A stretch of DNA of 64,000 nt from Geobacteraceae bacterium (GCA_024281055.1 JAMXLF010000012.1:1-64000); one strand, 5' to 3'. Shown: positions 1-9,562, numbered from the stretch's first letter. Notes: generated by a model not told the origin, from the letters alone. Numbers and translations: made by a program.

Positions 1-316
1 CCCCAAGATCGCTCGACTTTACCACGTAGCCGTCGGCAAGCCAGGCGGAGAAGTCGTCCTTGTAGCAGGAAAAGGCAGTGCAGAGGATGACCGGCATGTC
101 GTGCCGTTCCTTGACGATCTTCTGCAGGAGATCGAGACCGCTCTCGTTTTTCAGCTTGATGTCGAGGACCACCAGGTCGAACTCTTCCGCCTGGAGTTTT
201 TCCGCCGCCTCGCCGGCGGTGCCGGCGGTGACCACCTGGTACCCCTCGTCGGCCAGTTCATGCGCATAGAGGAGCCGGATACTGCTTTCGTCATCCACGA
301 CCAGTAACTTTGCCAT
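1..316 (-). CDS. Response regulator receiver protein, N-terminal part (cut by window edge)
   Basis: Reading the minus strand from the ATG at 316-314 gives a receiver domain beginning MAKLLVVDDESSIRLLYAHE. It has the acidic pair (VDDE), the phospho-acceptor Asp in LVVLDIKLK, a Thr in the ILCTAF strand and a Lys in YVVKSSD near the cut. The stop codon of the kinase on the same strand (319-317) abuts this ATG, and AAGGAGGA inside the kinase's last codons serves as ribosome binding site, so the two genes are surely co-transcribed and probably translationally coupled. About 105 residues are visible; whether an output domain follows beyond base 1 cannot be seen. By adjacency it is the cognate partner of the kinase at 317-1981. 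Confidence 0.88.
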   Translation of the reverse strand, partial: MAKLLVVDDESSIRLLYAHELADEGYQVVTAGTAGEAAEKLQAEEFDLVVLDIKLKNESGLDLLQKIVKERHDMPVILCTAFSCYKDDFSAWLADGYVVKSSDLG

Positions 317-1981
317 CTACTCGTCCTCCTTGTGTAACGGCAGTCTGATGGTATACGTCGTTCCTCCGGCGGAAGAGCTTTCCATGAGGAAAGGAATCCC
401 GTTCTTCTCGAGGATGGTCTTGCAGAGCGGCAGCCCCAGGCCGATGCCGAGATCCTGGGTGTCGGAAAAGGGGGTGGAGAGTGCTTCCAGTGCTTCGTGG
501 GACAGTGCGATACCGGTGTCGGTGATGCTGACGACCGCGGCGTCACCCTCCTGCCAGCTCCTTATCGTAACCTCGCCGCCGTCGGGCATGAACTCAGCGG
601 CGGTGTTCAGCACGGTTTTGACGCAATAGGCGATCTGTCGGTAATCGACATACACGGGCGGCAGCTCCGCCGCCAGCTGCAGACTGCCGGTGATGTTCTT
701 CTGTGCGAGCTTATCCCGGAGCTCCCGGTAGACGCCCGTCACCAGCTGGTTCACATCCCACCAGTCCCTGGTGGGGTAGAGGGAGTCGGAATAATTGAGC
801 ACATCCTCCAGGGCGCCCTCGAGCTGCTTCGCCTCCCGCACGATCGTCTCGAGGAGCCCCCGCTTGTCGTCGGTTGCCTCGACATTCTTCAGGAGCGACC
901 GGGCGAAACCGCCGATGATCATGAGCGGGTTCCTGATGGAATGGGCGATGCTCGAGGTGATCCGCCCCACGAGCGCCATCTTCTCCATCCTGACGATCAG
1001 CTCCTGTTGTTCCTTGAGCTTTTCATTGGCGGCGGTCAGCTTGCCGATCTCCTCCTGGAGCCTCTCATAGAGCGAGGCCCGTTCCAGGGCGAAAGCGACG
1101 GGAAAGGCAAAAGTCTCCAGGGACTGCAGATCCTGGGGAGTTATCCGCTTATGGGTGATGCAGTTGTCCGCGATGAGCACGCCGATCCGGCGGTTGCGGG
1201 AGATAAGCGGCATGACGAGAAAGGAGTCGACCCCGAGCGCCCTTGCCAGCTGGGGGTCTACGTCGGGGTTGTGAAAGGCGTCATCGACGAGTATCGGCTT
1301 TCTCTCCCGCAGTGCCCGGTTGAGAATGTGCTTCTGGTCACGCAGCGGCACGGAGATCTGCTGGAGGATGTCGTGGAACTTCACCTTTTCCGAGGAGAGC
1401 TTGGTCTTCTGGAAGTTCCGCGCCATCTCCCGAAGGGTAGGGTCGTGCTGGCCGATCTCCTGCCAGATCTGCCAAGCCTCCTCGTAATTGCGGGGCCCCA
1501 CGCCCAGGTACCCCTTGAGGTACTGCCGCTCCTTGTCGGTCATGAGGAGAAAGGCGCGGTTCATGCCGAAACCCTTGCCGGCGGTGATGGCGGTCATCGC
1601 CACCGACAGGACCTCGTCGAGATCGAGGGAGGTCTGCAGCACGAGGCTCAATTCGTGGAGAAACTTTATTTCCCGGGTCTTGCTGGTAAGAAACGAAGCC
1701 ATGGCCTGTACCTGCAACTTCTGTGCATGGTACTCGGTCATGACGAGCGGCAGGATACCGGCCAGGGGGAACCCCTCTTCCCCGGCCTTCTCAAGGTCCG
1801 CCGCAAAACGGGGGCAGTCGAGGCACTTCTCCACCACCCTGCGCCGGCGCAGCGTGTAGAGCTCCTCCTCCCCCTCGGCGATATAGGGACACTCCTCCGG
1901 TGCTATTTCTTCCTTGGTCCAGCAGCACTCCCAGCTCAAGCAAGCCCCCCCCGTCCAGCCCCCTCCAGCCTCAATCGGCAC
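317..1981 (-). CDS. GAF-domain sensor histidine kinase with N-terminal Cys cluster
   Basis: A soluble-looking kinase of up to 554 residues. Residues 14-57 hold a CW/Cys-rich segment (ECCW, ECPY, EKCLDC) of the kind seen at the N-terminus of many Geobacter signalling proteins, a possible metal or Fe-S site (inference). A GAF domain follows at about 115-310, a coiled coil at about 315-335, and the H-box SIAHSIRNPL puts the phospho-accepting His at about 347. The ATPase domain (about 440-550) has TDTGIA and DLGIGLGLP glycine motifs but a weak N-box (VLNTAAEF). The ATG at 1981 has no Shine-Dalgarno and lies only about 8 bases after the predicted transcription start, so an internal start such as the TTG at 1939 is possible. 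It forms an operon with the receiver gene downstream. Confidence 0.88.
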   Translation of the reverse strand: MPIEAGGGWTGGACLSWECCWTKEEIAPEECPYIAEGEEELYTLRRRRVVEKCLDCPRFAADLEKAGEEGFPLAGILPLVMTEYHAQKLQVQAMASFLTSKTREIKFLHELSLVLQTSLDLDEVLSVAMTAITAGKGFGMNRAFLLMTDKERQYLKGYLGVGPRNYEEAWQIWQEIGQHDPTLREMARNFQKTKLSSEKVKFHDILQQISVPLRDQKHILNRALRERKPILVDDAFHNPDVDPQLARALGVDSFLVMPLISRNRRIGVLIADNCITHKRITPQDLQSLETFAFPVAFALERASLYERLQEEIGKLTAANEKLKEQQELIVRMEKMALVGRITSSIAHSIRNPLMIIGGFARSLLKNVEATDDKRGLLETIVREAKQLEGALEDVLNYSDSLYPTRDWWDVNQLVTGVYRELRDKLAQKNITGSLQLAAELPPVYVDYRQIAYCVKTVLNTAAEFMPDGGEVTIRSWQEGDAAVVSITDTGIALSHEALEALSTPFSDTQDLGIGLGLPLCKTILEKNGIPFLMESSSAGGTTYTIRLPLHKEDE

Positions 1982-1995
1982 GGAGCAACGCCCAA

Positions 1996-2023
1996 ATTAT
2001 ACCAGCCTGCGGCGCTTTTTCAA
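1996..2023 (-). promoter_or_regulatory. Sigma-70-type promoter for the minus-strand kinase/regulator operon
   Basis: On the minus strand TTGAAA (2023-2018) is followed 16 bases later by TATAAT (2001-1996), preceded by TGG to give an extended -10. It reads toward the kinase at 1981. Sequence match only. Confidence 0.5.
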
Positions 2024-2137
2024 GGCAAATCAGGCAAATCCATGGATTGCGCCCAAGAAGAACCCGACAGCCGCCAACGCAAGGACGCCGATGCTTCAGC
2101 ACCCCCTCAATGCAATCCGATTATATTTATTAACTTA

Positions 2138-2166
2138 TTAACATTTCGTTAATCTTCTGGTATACT
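2138..2166 (+). promoter_or_regulatory. Sigma-70-type promoter for the dCACHE kinase
   Basis: TTAACA (2138-2143), a 17-base spacer and TATACT (2161-2166), each one mismatch from consensus, in an AT-rich island within GC-rich DNA. It lies about 40 bases upstream of the ATG at 2206 and is divergent from the minus-strand promoter at 1996-2023. Confidence 0.55.
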
Positions 2167-2205
2167 TTTTTCTCCAATCCTGATTCCCCTGGGGTCCGAT
2201 GCGGC

Positions 2206-4887
2206 ATGAAGAGCCTCAGCCTGAAAACCAAGATGGCGCTGGCGGTTTCCCTGCTGTTCGTGCTGGTGATCGTTCTGCTGGCATGGGGCGCGCTCTCCTA
2301 CCAGGAACGGTCGCTGAAGAAGGCCATCTGTCGGCAGCAGTTCGCCCTGGTCTCTTCCCTGGCGAAAAACATCGACGACAAGCTGGGACTGGCCCAAACC
2401 GCACTGATCGCCGCAGGGCGCCAGATGCCTCCGGAAGCCCTTCGCGCTGCCGACCGGGCCCAGCGCTTCCTCGACGCCCGTGCCACCCTCCACTCGGTCT
2501 TCGACAACGGCCTGTTCCTCATATCCGGGGACGGGAAGCTGATCGCCGAAAGCCCCTTTCTTCCCGGCCGGCGGGGAAGGGACCTGTCGTCCCGGGAATT
2601 CTTCCGGCAGACCGTCACGACCGGCAAACCCTCCATTTCCAAACCCTACACCTCCTCCCACACCCCCGGTCACCCGGCCATCTTCATCTCCGCCCCCGTC
2701 GTCGACCGCCAGGGACGCCTCCTGGCAATCCTCGGCGGGAGTTTCGACCTCTTGGGGAGCAATTTCCTCGAAGACCTCTCCCGCACCCGGTACAGCGACG
2801 CCAGCTACTTCTACCTGACCGACCGTGACCGGACCATCATCGTCCATCCCGACCGGAACCGCATCCTCACCAAGGCTCTCCCGGCGGGGTTAAACCTCCT
2901 CTACGAGAAAGCCCTGACCGGCTTCGAAGGAAGCGGCGAGACCGTCACCTCAAAAGGGATACGGGTCATCTCCTCGGTCCAGCACCTGCGCACCACCGGC
3001 TGGATCCTGGCGGCCAACTACCCCACAACCGAAGCCTACGCCCCGCTCATTACGGCTCGACGCTATTTCCTCCTGGCAGCCCTCGGCATCACCATCGCCG
3101 TCCTGGCAATCACCTGGCTCCTGATGAAGCGGCTCACCGCACCGCTTGAGGCCTTCACCCGCCACGTGGAATCCCTGCCGGAAAACTTCGGCCGGCACCC
3201 CTTCCTGAACATCGAGTCCGGCGACGAGATCGGTGTCATGGCGCAGGCATTCAACCGGATGGTCACGACCCTGGAGACACAGCAGTCAGCCAATGAAGCG
3301 AGGCTCGGAGCTCTTCTGCGGCTGAACGAGATGAGCGCGTCGTCGCTCAAGGAAATCGCGGATTTCGCCCTCGAAGAAGCGGTTCGGCTGACCCGGAGCA
3401 CGATCGGCTATGTGGCATTCGTCAACGACGACGAGTCCCTCCTGACCATGTATTCCTGGTCCCGGGAGGCGATGCGGGAATGCGCCATCGCCGACAAGCC
3501 GCTGGAGTACCCGTTAGCCAGTACGGGGCTTTGGGGAGAAGCGGTGCGACAACGCAGACCGGTCATCACCAACGACTACGCCGCTCCCAGTCCGTATAAG
3601 AAAGGGTATCCCGAGGGGCACGTCAACGTGCGGCGCCATATGAACGTCCCGGTTTTCGACGGCGAACGGACCGTCATCATCGCCGGAGTCGGCAACAAGG
3701 ATGCAGCATACGACGAAACGGACGTCCATCAGTTGACACTCCTCATGCAGGGGATGTGGCGCCTCATCCAACGCAGGCGGATGGATGAGGCCCTGCGGGA
3801 GTCGGAGGAACAATACCGGCGGATCGTCGAGACCTCCCAGGAAGGGATCTGGGCCATCGATACCGAAGAACGAACGACGTACGTCAACCGGCGCATGGCG
3901 GACATCCTCGGCTATTCGGGCGAGGAAATGGTCGGCCGTCCCCTGCTCGATTTCGTCGATCACTCTTCCCGGACGGACATCCTTGACCATATAGAACGGC
4001 GCAAAGTGGGACGGCAGAGCCGGTACGAGGCCGTCATGCTTCACAGAGACGGCAGGAAAATCTGGGTGAGTATTGCCGGCGCCCCCATCATCGATCTGGA
4101 TGGTTTGTTCAACGGCTCCTTCGCCATGATCTCGGACATTACCGAACGCAAGGAAGCGGAAACCGAGATCGAACTCCTCAACACTGCTCTGGCGGCGCGG
4201 GCAGCCGAACTGGAGGTGGCCAACCGTGAACTGGAGGCGTTCAACTACACCGTATCCCATGACCTGCGCATCCCCCTGACCGGGCTCAACGGCTACTGCG
4301 AAATGCTCCTGGAACAGTCCGCCGGCCAGCTCGACTCCCGGTGTGCGGACTATGCCCGGGAGATCCATGAAGCGGCCCAGTACATGGACCAGCTCATCTC
4401 CACCCTCCTCGAGTTCTCCCGCCTGAGCCATTGCGAGCTGCACCGCGCTGAGGTGAACCTCTCCGCACTGGCCCGGACCGTGGCTGCGGAACTGCGAATG
4501 AACGACCTGGAGCGCCCGGCAACCTTCACCATTGCCGAAGGGGCGGTCGTGAACGGCGACGCGCAGTTGCTAAGGATCGTCATGGAGAACCTCCTCGGCA
4601 ACGCCTGGAAATATACCGGCAACGAGGAGGCGGCGCTCATCGAATTCGGCGCCGCGGAAACCGAGGACGGCAAGGCCTGGTTCGTGCGGGACAACGGACC
4701 CGGCTTCGACATGGCCGATGCCGACAGACTGTTCAAGCCATTCCAGCGACTCCCCGGCGCAACGGCAGCGTTCAGAGGGCACGGCATCGGCCTCGCCACG
4801 GTCCAGCGGATCGTCGAACGGCACGGCGGTCGGGTCTGGGCCGAAGGTGCGCCGGGCAAAGGAGCGACATTCTTTTTCACCCTCTGA
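2206..4887 (+). CDS. Membrane sensor histidine kinase, dCACHE-HAMP-GAF-PAS-HisKA-HATPase
   Basis: 893 residues. A first membrane helix at about 10-30, an extracytoplasmic double-CACHE-type sensor to about 280, and a second helix at about 287-310 (YFLLAALGITIAVLAITWLL). HAMP follows to about 358, a GAF domain at about 375-525 and a PAS domain at about 540-650. The transmitter starts with FNYTVSHDLRIPLTG, His 685, and has an intact ATPase domain (NLLGNAWKYT, DNGPGFD, GHGIGLA). Small organic ligands are the usual input for this CACHE class (family knowledge); the ligand here is unknown. The N-terminus closely resembles the partial gene at 62517, including the SLKTKMALA start. No receiver gene is adjacent. 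The ATG at 2206 is chosen because it begins this conserved N-terminus; its ribosome binding site (GGGG at 2191) is weak. Confidence 0.9.
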   Translation: MKSLSLKTKMALAVSLLFVLVIVLLAWGALSYQERSLKKAICRQQFALVSSLAKNIDDKLGLAQTALIAAGRQMPPEALRAADRAQRFLDARATLHSVFDNGLFLISGDGKLIAESPFLPGRRGRDLSSREFFRQTVTTGKPSISKPYTSSHTPGHPAIFISAPVVDRQGRLLAILGGSFDLLGSNFLEDLSRTRYSDASYFYLTDRDRTIIVHPDRNRILTKALPAGLNLLYEKALTGFEGSGETVTSKGIRVISSVQHLRTTGWILAANYPTTEAYAPLITARRYFLLAALGITIAVLAITWLLMKRLTAPLEAFTRHVESLPENFGRHPFLNIESGDEIGVMAQAFNRMVTTLETQQSANEARLGALLRLNEMSASSLKEIADFALEEAVRLTRSTIGYVAFVNDDESLLTMYSWSREAMRECAIADKPLEYPLASTGLWGEAVRQRRPVITNDYAAPSPYKKGYPEGHVNVRRHMNVPVFDGERTVIIAGVGNKDAAYDETDVHQLTLLMQGMWRLIQRRRMDEALRESEEQYRRIVETSQEGIWAIDTEERTTYVNRRMADILGYSGEEMVGRPLLDFVDHSSRTDILDHIERRKVGRQSRYEAVMLHRDGRKIWVSIAGAPIIDLDGLFNGSFAMISDITERKEAETEIELLNTALAARAAELEVANRELEAFNYTVSHDLRIPLTGLNGYCEMLLEQSAGQLDSRCADYAREIHEAAQYMDQLISTLLEFSRLSHCELHRAEVNLSALARTVAAELRMNDLERPATFTIAEGAVVNGDAQLLRIVMENLLGNAWKYTGNEEAALIEFGAAETEDGKAWFVRDNGPGFDMADADRLFKPFQRLPGATAAFRGHGIGLATVQRIVERHGGRVWAEGAPGKGATFFFTL

Positions 4888-4980
4888 CCGGGACGACACC
4901 CCTCCCACCAACAACCCTGCCTTTGCCGGCCATTCTGCTGCATCAACCCATCGTAGTGCGAATTATTCCAGTGCTGTTAC

Positions 4981-5014
4981 CCGCCTTGCAACCCGCCCTA
5001 TGCGTAGTAAAGTT
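4981..5014 (+). promoter_or_regulatory. Conserved 34-base upstream element, copy 1
   Basis: CCGCCTTGCAACCCGCC followed by GTAGTAAAGTT. The same arrangement (CTGCCTTGCAACCTGCC then ATAGTAAAGTT) lies at 7479-7512 ahead of the next kinase gene. Spacing between the two halves is the same in both, which suggests a shared promoter or operator rather than chance. It fits no standard sigma consensus well. Confidence 0.35.
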
Positions 5015-5048
5015 ACTTAGGAGCACGCTTTCTACTCGACATTTTTCA

Positions 5049-5137
5049 CCCCCACCCATCCCTCCCCCGCTGGACCCAAACGGCGGACCTAAAGGGGAGG
5101 ACAAAGAGTTCTCCCCCCGGAGGGGGGAGGAAGGAGG
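5049..5137. repeat. GC-rich palindromic intergenic repeat, family A, copy 1
   Basis: About 89 bases nearly identical to 30338-30428, with the shared core CGCTGGACCCAAACGGCGG and an inner hairpin CTCCCCCC-GGA-GGGGGGAG. It sits between the conserved element at 4981 and the kinase start at 5162, and its 3' end supplies AAGGAGG just before a GTG at 5138. Confidence 0.75.
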
Positions 5138-5161
5138 GTGGCTGTCGTAACGGAGAACCAA

Positions 5162-7375
5162 ATGCATCGGAAGGACGACAGGCCCACAAGACATCCAGCA
5201 AAAAAAGAGAGGGAGCTGCTGGCATGCGAGGCCCGCCTTCGCACCCTCATGGCGAAAAGCCCCTACGGCATGCTGGTCGCGGAACCCGACGGGATGATCA
5301 TCTTTGCCAATCCGGCAGCTGCGGCAATCTTCGGCTGTCACGAAACCGAACTCCCGGGCAGACGATTCGAACTTCCCGCCGCACCGGGGAAAACCTTCGA
5401 GACAACAATGGAGCGGCCCGATGGACAGACCATCATCGTCGAAACGTGGGACGAAGAGGCGCAATGGGACGGCGAAAAAGCCTGGGTCATCTGCCTCTCC
5501 GACATCACCGAGCGCAGACGCAACGAGCACGAGTTGCGCAAGCTCTGCCGGGCCGTCCAGGAAAGCCCGAGCATCGTCATGATTACCGATGCGAGCGGCA
5601 CCATCGAATTCGTCAACCCCAAGTTCACAAAGGTAACCGGCTATACCCTGGCCGAAGTGGCCGGCAGAAACCCACGGATTTTAAAGTCGGGGAAGGTGCC
5701 TCCGGAAGTGCACCGGGAGTTGTGGGAGACGATCCTCGTCGGCCGGGAATGGCGGGGAGAAATGATCAATCGGAAGAAGAACGGCGAGCTCTACTGGGAG
5801 TTCGCCGCCATCTCTTCGATCAAGGATGCGGACGGGAAGATCACCCATTTTATCGCGGTTACCGAGGACATCACCGAACGGAAACGGGCGGAAGAGGCGT
5901 TGCGTTTCAGCGAAGCACGGTATCGGGCCTTGTATCGTGACAACCCGACCATGATCGCGACCCTCGATGCCGATCTTACGATGCTCTCGGTCAATCCGTT
6001 CTGCGCGAGTCAGCTGGGCTACTCGATCGACGAGCTGGAAGGCCGGTCGGTGCTGAGCATTTTCCATGAGGATGACCGTCCTGCCGTAGCCCAACAGCTG
6101 GATAACTGTTTACAACACCCCCATCAGGTGCATCGCTGGCAGTTTCGCAAGATCCGCAAAGATGGGGAGCTGCTCTGGGTGGAGGAAATAGCGCAAGCGG
6201 TGTATGACCTGAACGGCATGCTCAACATCATGGTCGTTTGCCAGGATGTCACCGAGCGCAGGCGGGCCGAGGAGGCGCTGCGGGAGAATGAAGAGCGCTA
6301 TCGCCGTCTCTACAACGAAACCCCGGTCATGCTCCATTCCATCGACCAGGAAGGACGCCTGGTCAGCGTCAGCGATTACTGGCTCGAAACCCTCGAGTAC
6401 ACAAGAAGCGAGGTGCTCGGCCGGAAGACCACGGAATTCCTCACGGAGGCGTCCCGCCGCCTCGCCGAGGAGATCGTCCTGCCCGAGTTTTTCCGGACCG
6501 GCTCCTGTAAGGACGTGCCGTACCAGATCGTGAAGAAGAGCGGGGAGATCCTCGACATACTCCTGTCGGCCACTGCGGAACGGGACGGCGAGGGGAAGCT
6601 CGCCCGCTCGGTGGCCGTCATGGTCGATGTGACGGCACGGAAGCGGGCTGAGGAAGAGGTCGAGAAACTGAACACGGACCTGGCGGCACGGGCAGCCGAG
6701 CTGGAGAGCGCCAACCGGGAGCTGGAGACGTTCAGCTATTCGGCCTCCCACGACCTGCGCAAGCCCCTGACGGTCATCAACGGCTACTGCCAGATCATCC
6801 ATGAGCTGTGCGGCGCGAGCCTTGACGAACAGTGCCTCGGGTACCTCCAGGAGATCAACGACGCAACCCTGCGCATGAACGAGCTCATCGACGCCCTGCT
6901 CAGGTTTTCCGCTGTCACGCGCAGTGAATTGCACCGGGAAACCGTCGACCTCAGCAGCCTTGCGAAAACCGTGGCCGCGGAACTGGCGCTGACCGAACCC
7001 GGGCGCCGGGCCACGTTCCGGATCGCGGACGGCCTCACGGCCGACGGCGATACGCACCTGCTGCGGGTGGTGCTGGAAAACCTCGTCGGCAACGCCTGGA
7101 AATACACCGCCGTGCGGGAGGAGGCGGTGATCGAGTTCGGCGTGACCGACATCGACGGGAAACCCACCTGGTTCGTCCGGGACAACGGGACCGGCTTCGC
7201 CATGGTTGATGCGGAGAAACTCTTCCTCCCCTTCCAGCGACTGGCCGACGCCGACGAAGTCGGAGGGCACGGCATCGGCCTCGCCACTGTGCAGCGGATC
7301 GTCCAGCGCCATGGCGGTCGGGTCTGGGCCGAAGGGGAGCCGGGCAAGGGGGCGACCTTCTGGTTCACCCTCTGA
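5162..7375 (+). CDS. Cytoplasmic multi-PAS sensor histidine kinase (4 PAS)
   Basis: 737 residues, no membrane segment. Four PAS domains at about 20-130, 135-255, 258-380 and 383-500, each ending in a DIT/DVTxRK(R)xxEE linker. A helical linker leads to the transmitter: FSYSASHDLRKPLTV with His 530, then NLVGNAWKYT, DNGTGFA and GHGIGLA. Cysteines lie at H+13, H+20 and H+28 of the dimerisation helices. The ATG at 5162 is preferred (GGAG six bases upstream) over the in-frame GTG at 5138, which touches the repeat's AAGGAGG with no spacer. It closely resembles the next gene over the transmitter, so a tandem duplication is likely. Signal and partner are unknown; no receiver gene is adjacent. Confidence 0.9.
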   Translation: MHRKDDRPTRHPAKKERELLACEARLRTLMAKSPYGMLVAEPDGMIIFANPAAAAIFGCHETELPGRRFELPAAPGKTFETTMERPDGQTIIVETWDEEAQWDGEKAWVICLSDITERRRNEHELRKLCRAVQESPSIVMITDASGTIEFVNPKFTKVTGYTLAEVAGRNPRILKSGKVPPEVHRELWETILVGREWRGEMINRKKNGELYWEFAAISSIKDADGKITHFIAVTEDITERKRAEEALRFSEARYRALYRDNPTMIATLDADLTMLSVNPFCASQLGYSIDELEGRSVLSIFHEDDRPAVAQQLDNCLQHPHQVHRWQFRKIRKDGELLWVEEIAQAVYDLNGMLNIMVVCQDVTERRRAEEALRENEERYRRLYNETPVMLHSIDQEGRLVSVSDYWLETLEYTRSEVLGRKTTEFLTEASRRLAEEIVLPEFFRTGSCKDVPYQIVKKSGEILDILLSATAERDGEGKLARSVAVMVDVTARKRAEEEVEKLNTDLAARAAELESANRELETFSYSASHDLRKPLTVINGYCQIIHELCGASLDEQCLGYLQEINDATLRMNELIDALLRFSAVTRSELHRETVDLSSLAKTVAAELALTEPGRRATFRIADGLTADGDTHLLRVVLENLVGNAWKYTAVREEAVIEFGVTDIDGKPTWFVRDNGTGFAMVDAEKLFLPFQRLADADEVGGHGIGLATVQRIVQRHGGRVWAEGEPGKGATFWFTL

Positions 7376-7478
7376 CCGGAAACGCTCTGCGCCTCCAGGG
7401 CATTCGCCACCCTGTCCTTTCCCACCCACCATGCTCATCGCAACAGTGCCGTGAATTCCCGGGGTTTTCCGCGGTCTG

Positions 7479-7512
7479 CTGCCTTGCAACCTGCCGAAAA
7501 CATAGTAAAGTT
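7479..7512 (+). promoter_or_regulatory. Conserved 34-base upstream element, copy 2
   Basis: CTGCCTTGCAACCTGCC then ATAGTAAAGTT, matching the element at 4981-5014 in sequence and internal spacing. It lies 100 bases before the next kinase start. The gap is shorter than in copy 1 by roughly half the length of the repeat at 5049-5137. Confidence 0.35.
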
Positions 7513-7611
7513 GTAACTGCGCATGTCCGCCATCGGCCGTGCGGCGAGAAGAACGCCCCGGCAGTCATGTCAGCTGGTTCCCCCATGCACACTGCACGGA
7601 AGGAAGAACAG

Positions 7612-9561
7612 ATGCCCCGGACGAGTGGAGACACCACGACAGGTCGTACCCGGAAAAGGGAAACCGGGCACAGGCTCAGCGAACAGGAACCGCTGCGGGA
7701 GTCGGAGTTCTTCAAAGCTTTCCAGGCCGTGCCGGCGCTCCTTTCCATCAGCAGCCTGGCAGACGGAAGGTATATCGAGGTCAATGAGGCGCTCGAAAAG
7801 ACCCTCGGCTACCGCAGGGAGGAGGTCATCGGCCGCACCGCCGCCGAGACCGGCATCTGGGAAAACTCCGCTGAACGCGACCGGCTGGTCCGGCTGCTGA
7901 AGGAGGGCACAAGGGTCCGTGACGTGGAAGTCCGCCTGAGAAGCAGAACGGGAGAAATAATCATCGGTGCGCTGTCAGCGGAGATCATCAACGTCCGGGG
8001 AAAAGAGTGCGTCATCTCCCTCACGCGCGATGTTACCGCGGTCAAGCAGACAGAGGATGCACTGCGGGAGAGCGAAAAGCTTTTCCGGGCCACGTTCAAC
8101 CAGGCGGCGGTCGGCATTGCGCATACCGGCCTCAATGGCAAATGGCTGCGGGTCAACCAGAAGTTCTGCGACATCCTCGGCTACACGGAAGAAGAGCTGA
8201 TGGGGCTGGATATCGAAGCCATTACCCATCCCGACGATCTGGAAACAAGCGCCAGGCACCTCCAGCTCATGCTGGACGGAAAGATCGGGAATTATTCCCT
8301 GGAGAAACGCTATCTGCGCAAGGACGGCTCCCCCGTCTGGGTGAATATCACAGTGTCGATGGTAGACGATGCCGACGGCCGCCGCCTGTTTCACGTGGGG
8401 GTGGTGGAAGATATCACCGCCCGCAAGAAGATCGAGGCGGAACTGCGGGAAAGCGAACGGCGCTATCGCTCCCTGTTCGAAAACATGCTGGAGGGATTCG
8501 CCTACTGCAGGATGCTTTACGATGACCGGGGCCGGCCGGAAGATTTTATCTATCTCGATGTCAACAGAGCATTCATCCGGCTGACCGGCCTCGATACCGT
8601 CGTCGGCAGGAAAGCCACCGAGGCGATCCCGGGGATCAAAGAAGCACATCCGGAGTTGTTCGAGGTTTATGGCCGCGTCGCGCTGACCGGAATACCCGAG
8701 ACGTTCGAAATCGAATTCGAGCCCCTGGGCGTATGGTTTTTCGTCACCGTCTACAGCATGCAGAGGGAATACTTCGTGGCTGTGTTCGATAACGTCACCG
8801 AGCGCAAGCAGGCGGAGGAAAAGGTCGAAAAACTGAACACCGACCTGGCGGCGCGGGCCGTTCAACTGGAGAATGCCAACCGGGAACTGGAGGCGTTCAG
8901 CTACTCGGTCTCCCACGACCTGCGCAAGCCCCTGACGGTCATCAGCGGCTACTGCCAGGTCATCCAGGATTTGTGCGGAGACAAGATTGATACCGAGTGC
9001 CGGGACTACCTGCAGGAGGTCTGCGAGGCGACCGACCGCATGAACGAGCTCATCGACGCCCTGCTCAGGTTTTCCTGCGTCACCCGCAGTGAATTGCACC
9101 GGAAAACGGTCGATCTCAGCGGCATCGCCAATTCGGTGGCCGCGGAACTGGCGCTGGCCGAGCCCGGACGCCGGGTCGCATTCCGGATCGCCGGCGGGAT
9201 CACGGCCAATGGCGATGCGAAACTGCTGCGGGTGGTGCTGGGAAACCTCCTCGACAATGCCTGGAAATACACCGCCACGCGGGAGGAAGCAGTCATCGAG
9301 TTCGACGTGACCGACATCGACGGGAAACCCGCCTGGTTCGTCCGGGACAACGGGACCGGCTTCGCCATGGCCGATGCGGACAAGCTCTTCCTCCCCTTCC
9401 AGCGGCTTGCCGGCGCCGGCAAATTCAAGGGACACGGCATTGGCCTCGCCACCGTGCAGCGGATCATCCAGCGCCACGGCGGCCGGGTCTGGGCCGAGGG
9501 AGAACCGGGCAGAGGGGCGACCTTCTGGTTCACCCTGCCGGCAGAGAGACAAAAGGCATAA
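7612..9561 (+). CDS. Cytoplasmic multi-PAS sensor histidine kinase (3 PAS)
   Basis: 649 residues from the ATG at 7612, chosen because GGAAGGAAG lies five bases upstream; in-frame ATGs at 7567 and 7585 lack a site. PAS domains at about 30-150, 155-275 and 276-400; the second (RATFNQAAVGIAHT, THPDDLE) is closely related to the second PAS of the frameshifted kinase at 42432. The transmitter FSYSVSHDLRKPLTV puts His at 435, followed by NLLDNAWKYT, DNGTGFA and GHGIGLA. It carries the same Cys at H+13, H+20 and H+28 as the gene before it. No transmembrane helix and no neighbouring receiver. Confidence 0.9.
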   Translation: MPRTSGDTTTGRTRKRETGHRLSEQEPLRESEFFKAFQAVPALLSISSLADGRYIEVNEALEKTLGYRREEVIGRTAAETGIWENSAERDRLVRLLKEGTRVRDVEVRLRSRTGEIIIGALSAEIINVRGKECVISLTRDVTAVKQTEDALRESEKLFRATFNQAAVGIAHTGLNGKWLRVNQKFCDILGYTEEELMGLDIEAITHPDDLETSARHLQLMLDGKIGNYSLEKRYLRKDGSPVWVNITVSMVDDADGRRLFHVGVVEDITARKKIEAELRESERRYRSLFENMLEGFAYCRMLYDDRGRPEDFIYLDVNRAFIRLTGLDTVVGRKATEAIPGIKEAHPELFEVYGRVALTGIPETFEIEFEPLGVWFFVTVYSMQREYFVAVFDNVTERKQAEEKVEKLNTDLAARAVQLENANRELEAFSYSVSHDLRKPLTVISGYCQVIQDLCGDKIDTECRDYLQEVCEATDRMNELIDALLRFSCVTRSELHRKTVDLSGIANSVAAELALAEPGRRVAFRIAGGITANGDAKLLRVVLGNLLDNAWKYTATREEAVIEFDVTDIDGKPAWFVRDNGTGFAMADADKLFLPFQRLAGAGKFKGHGIGLATVQRIIQRHGGRVWAEGEPGRGATFWFTLPAERQKA

Positions 9562-9562
9562 T

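Noticed and set aside
497-2152. Open plus-strand frame of 551 codons opposite the GAF kinase
   Set aside because: Antisense to a complete kinase with clear motifs; no domain of its own.
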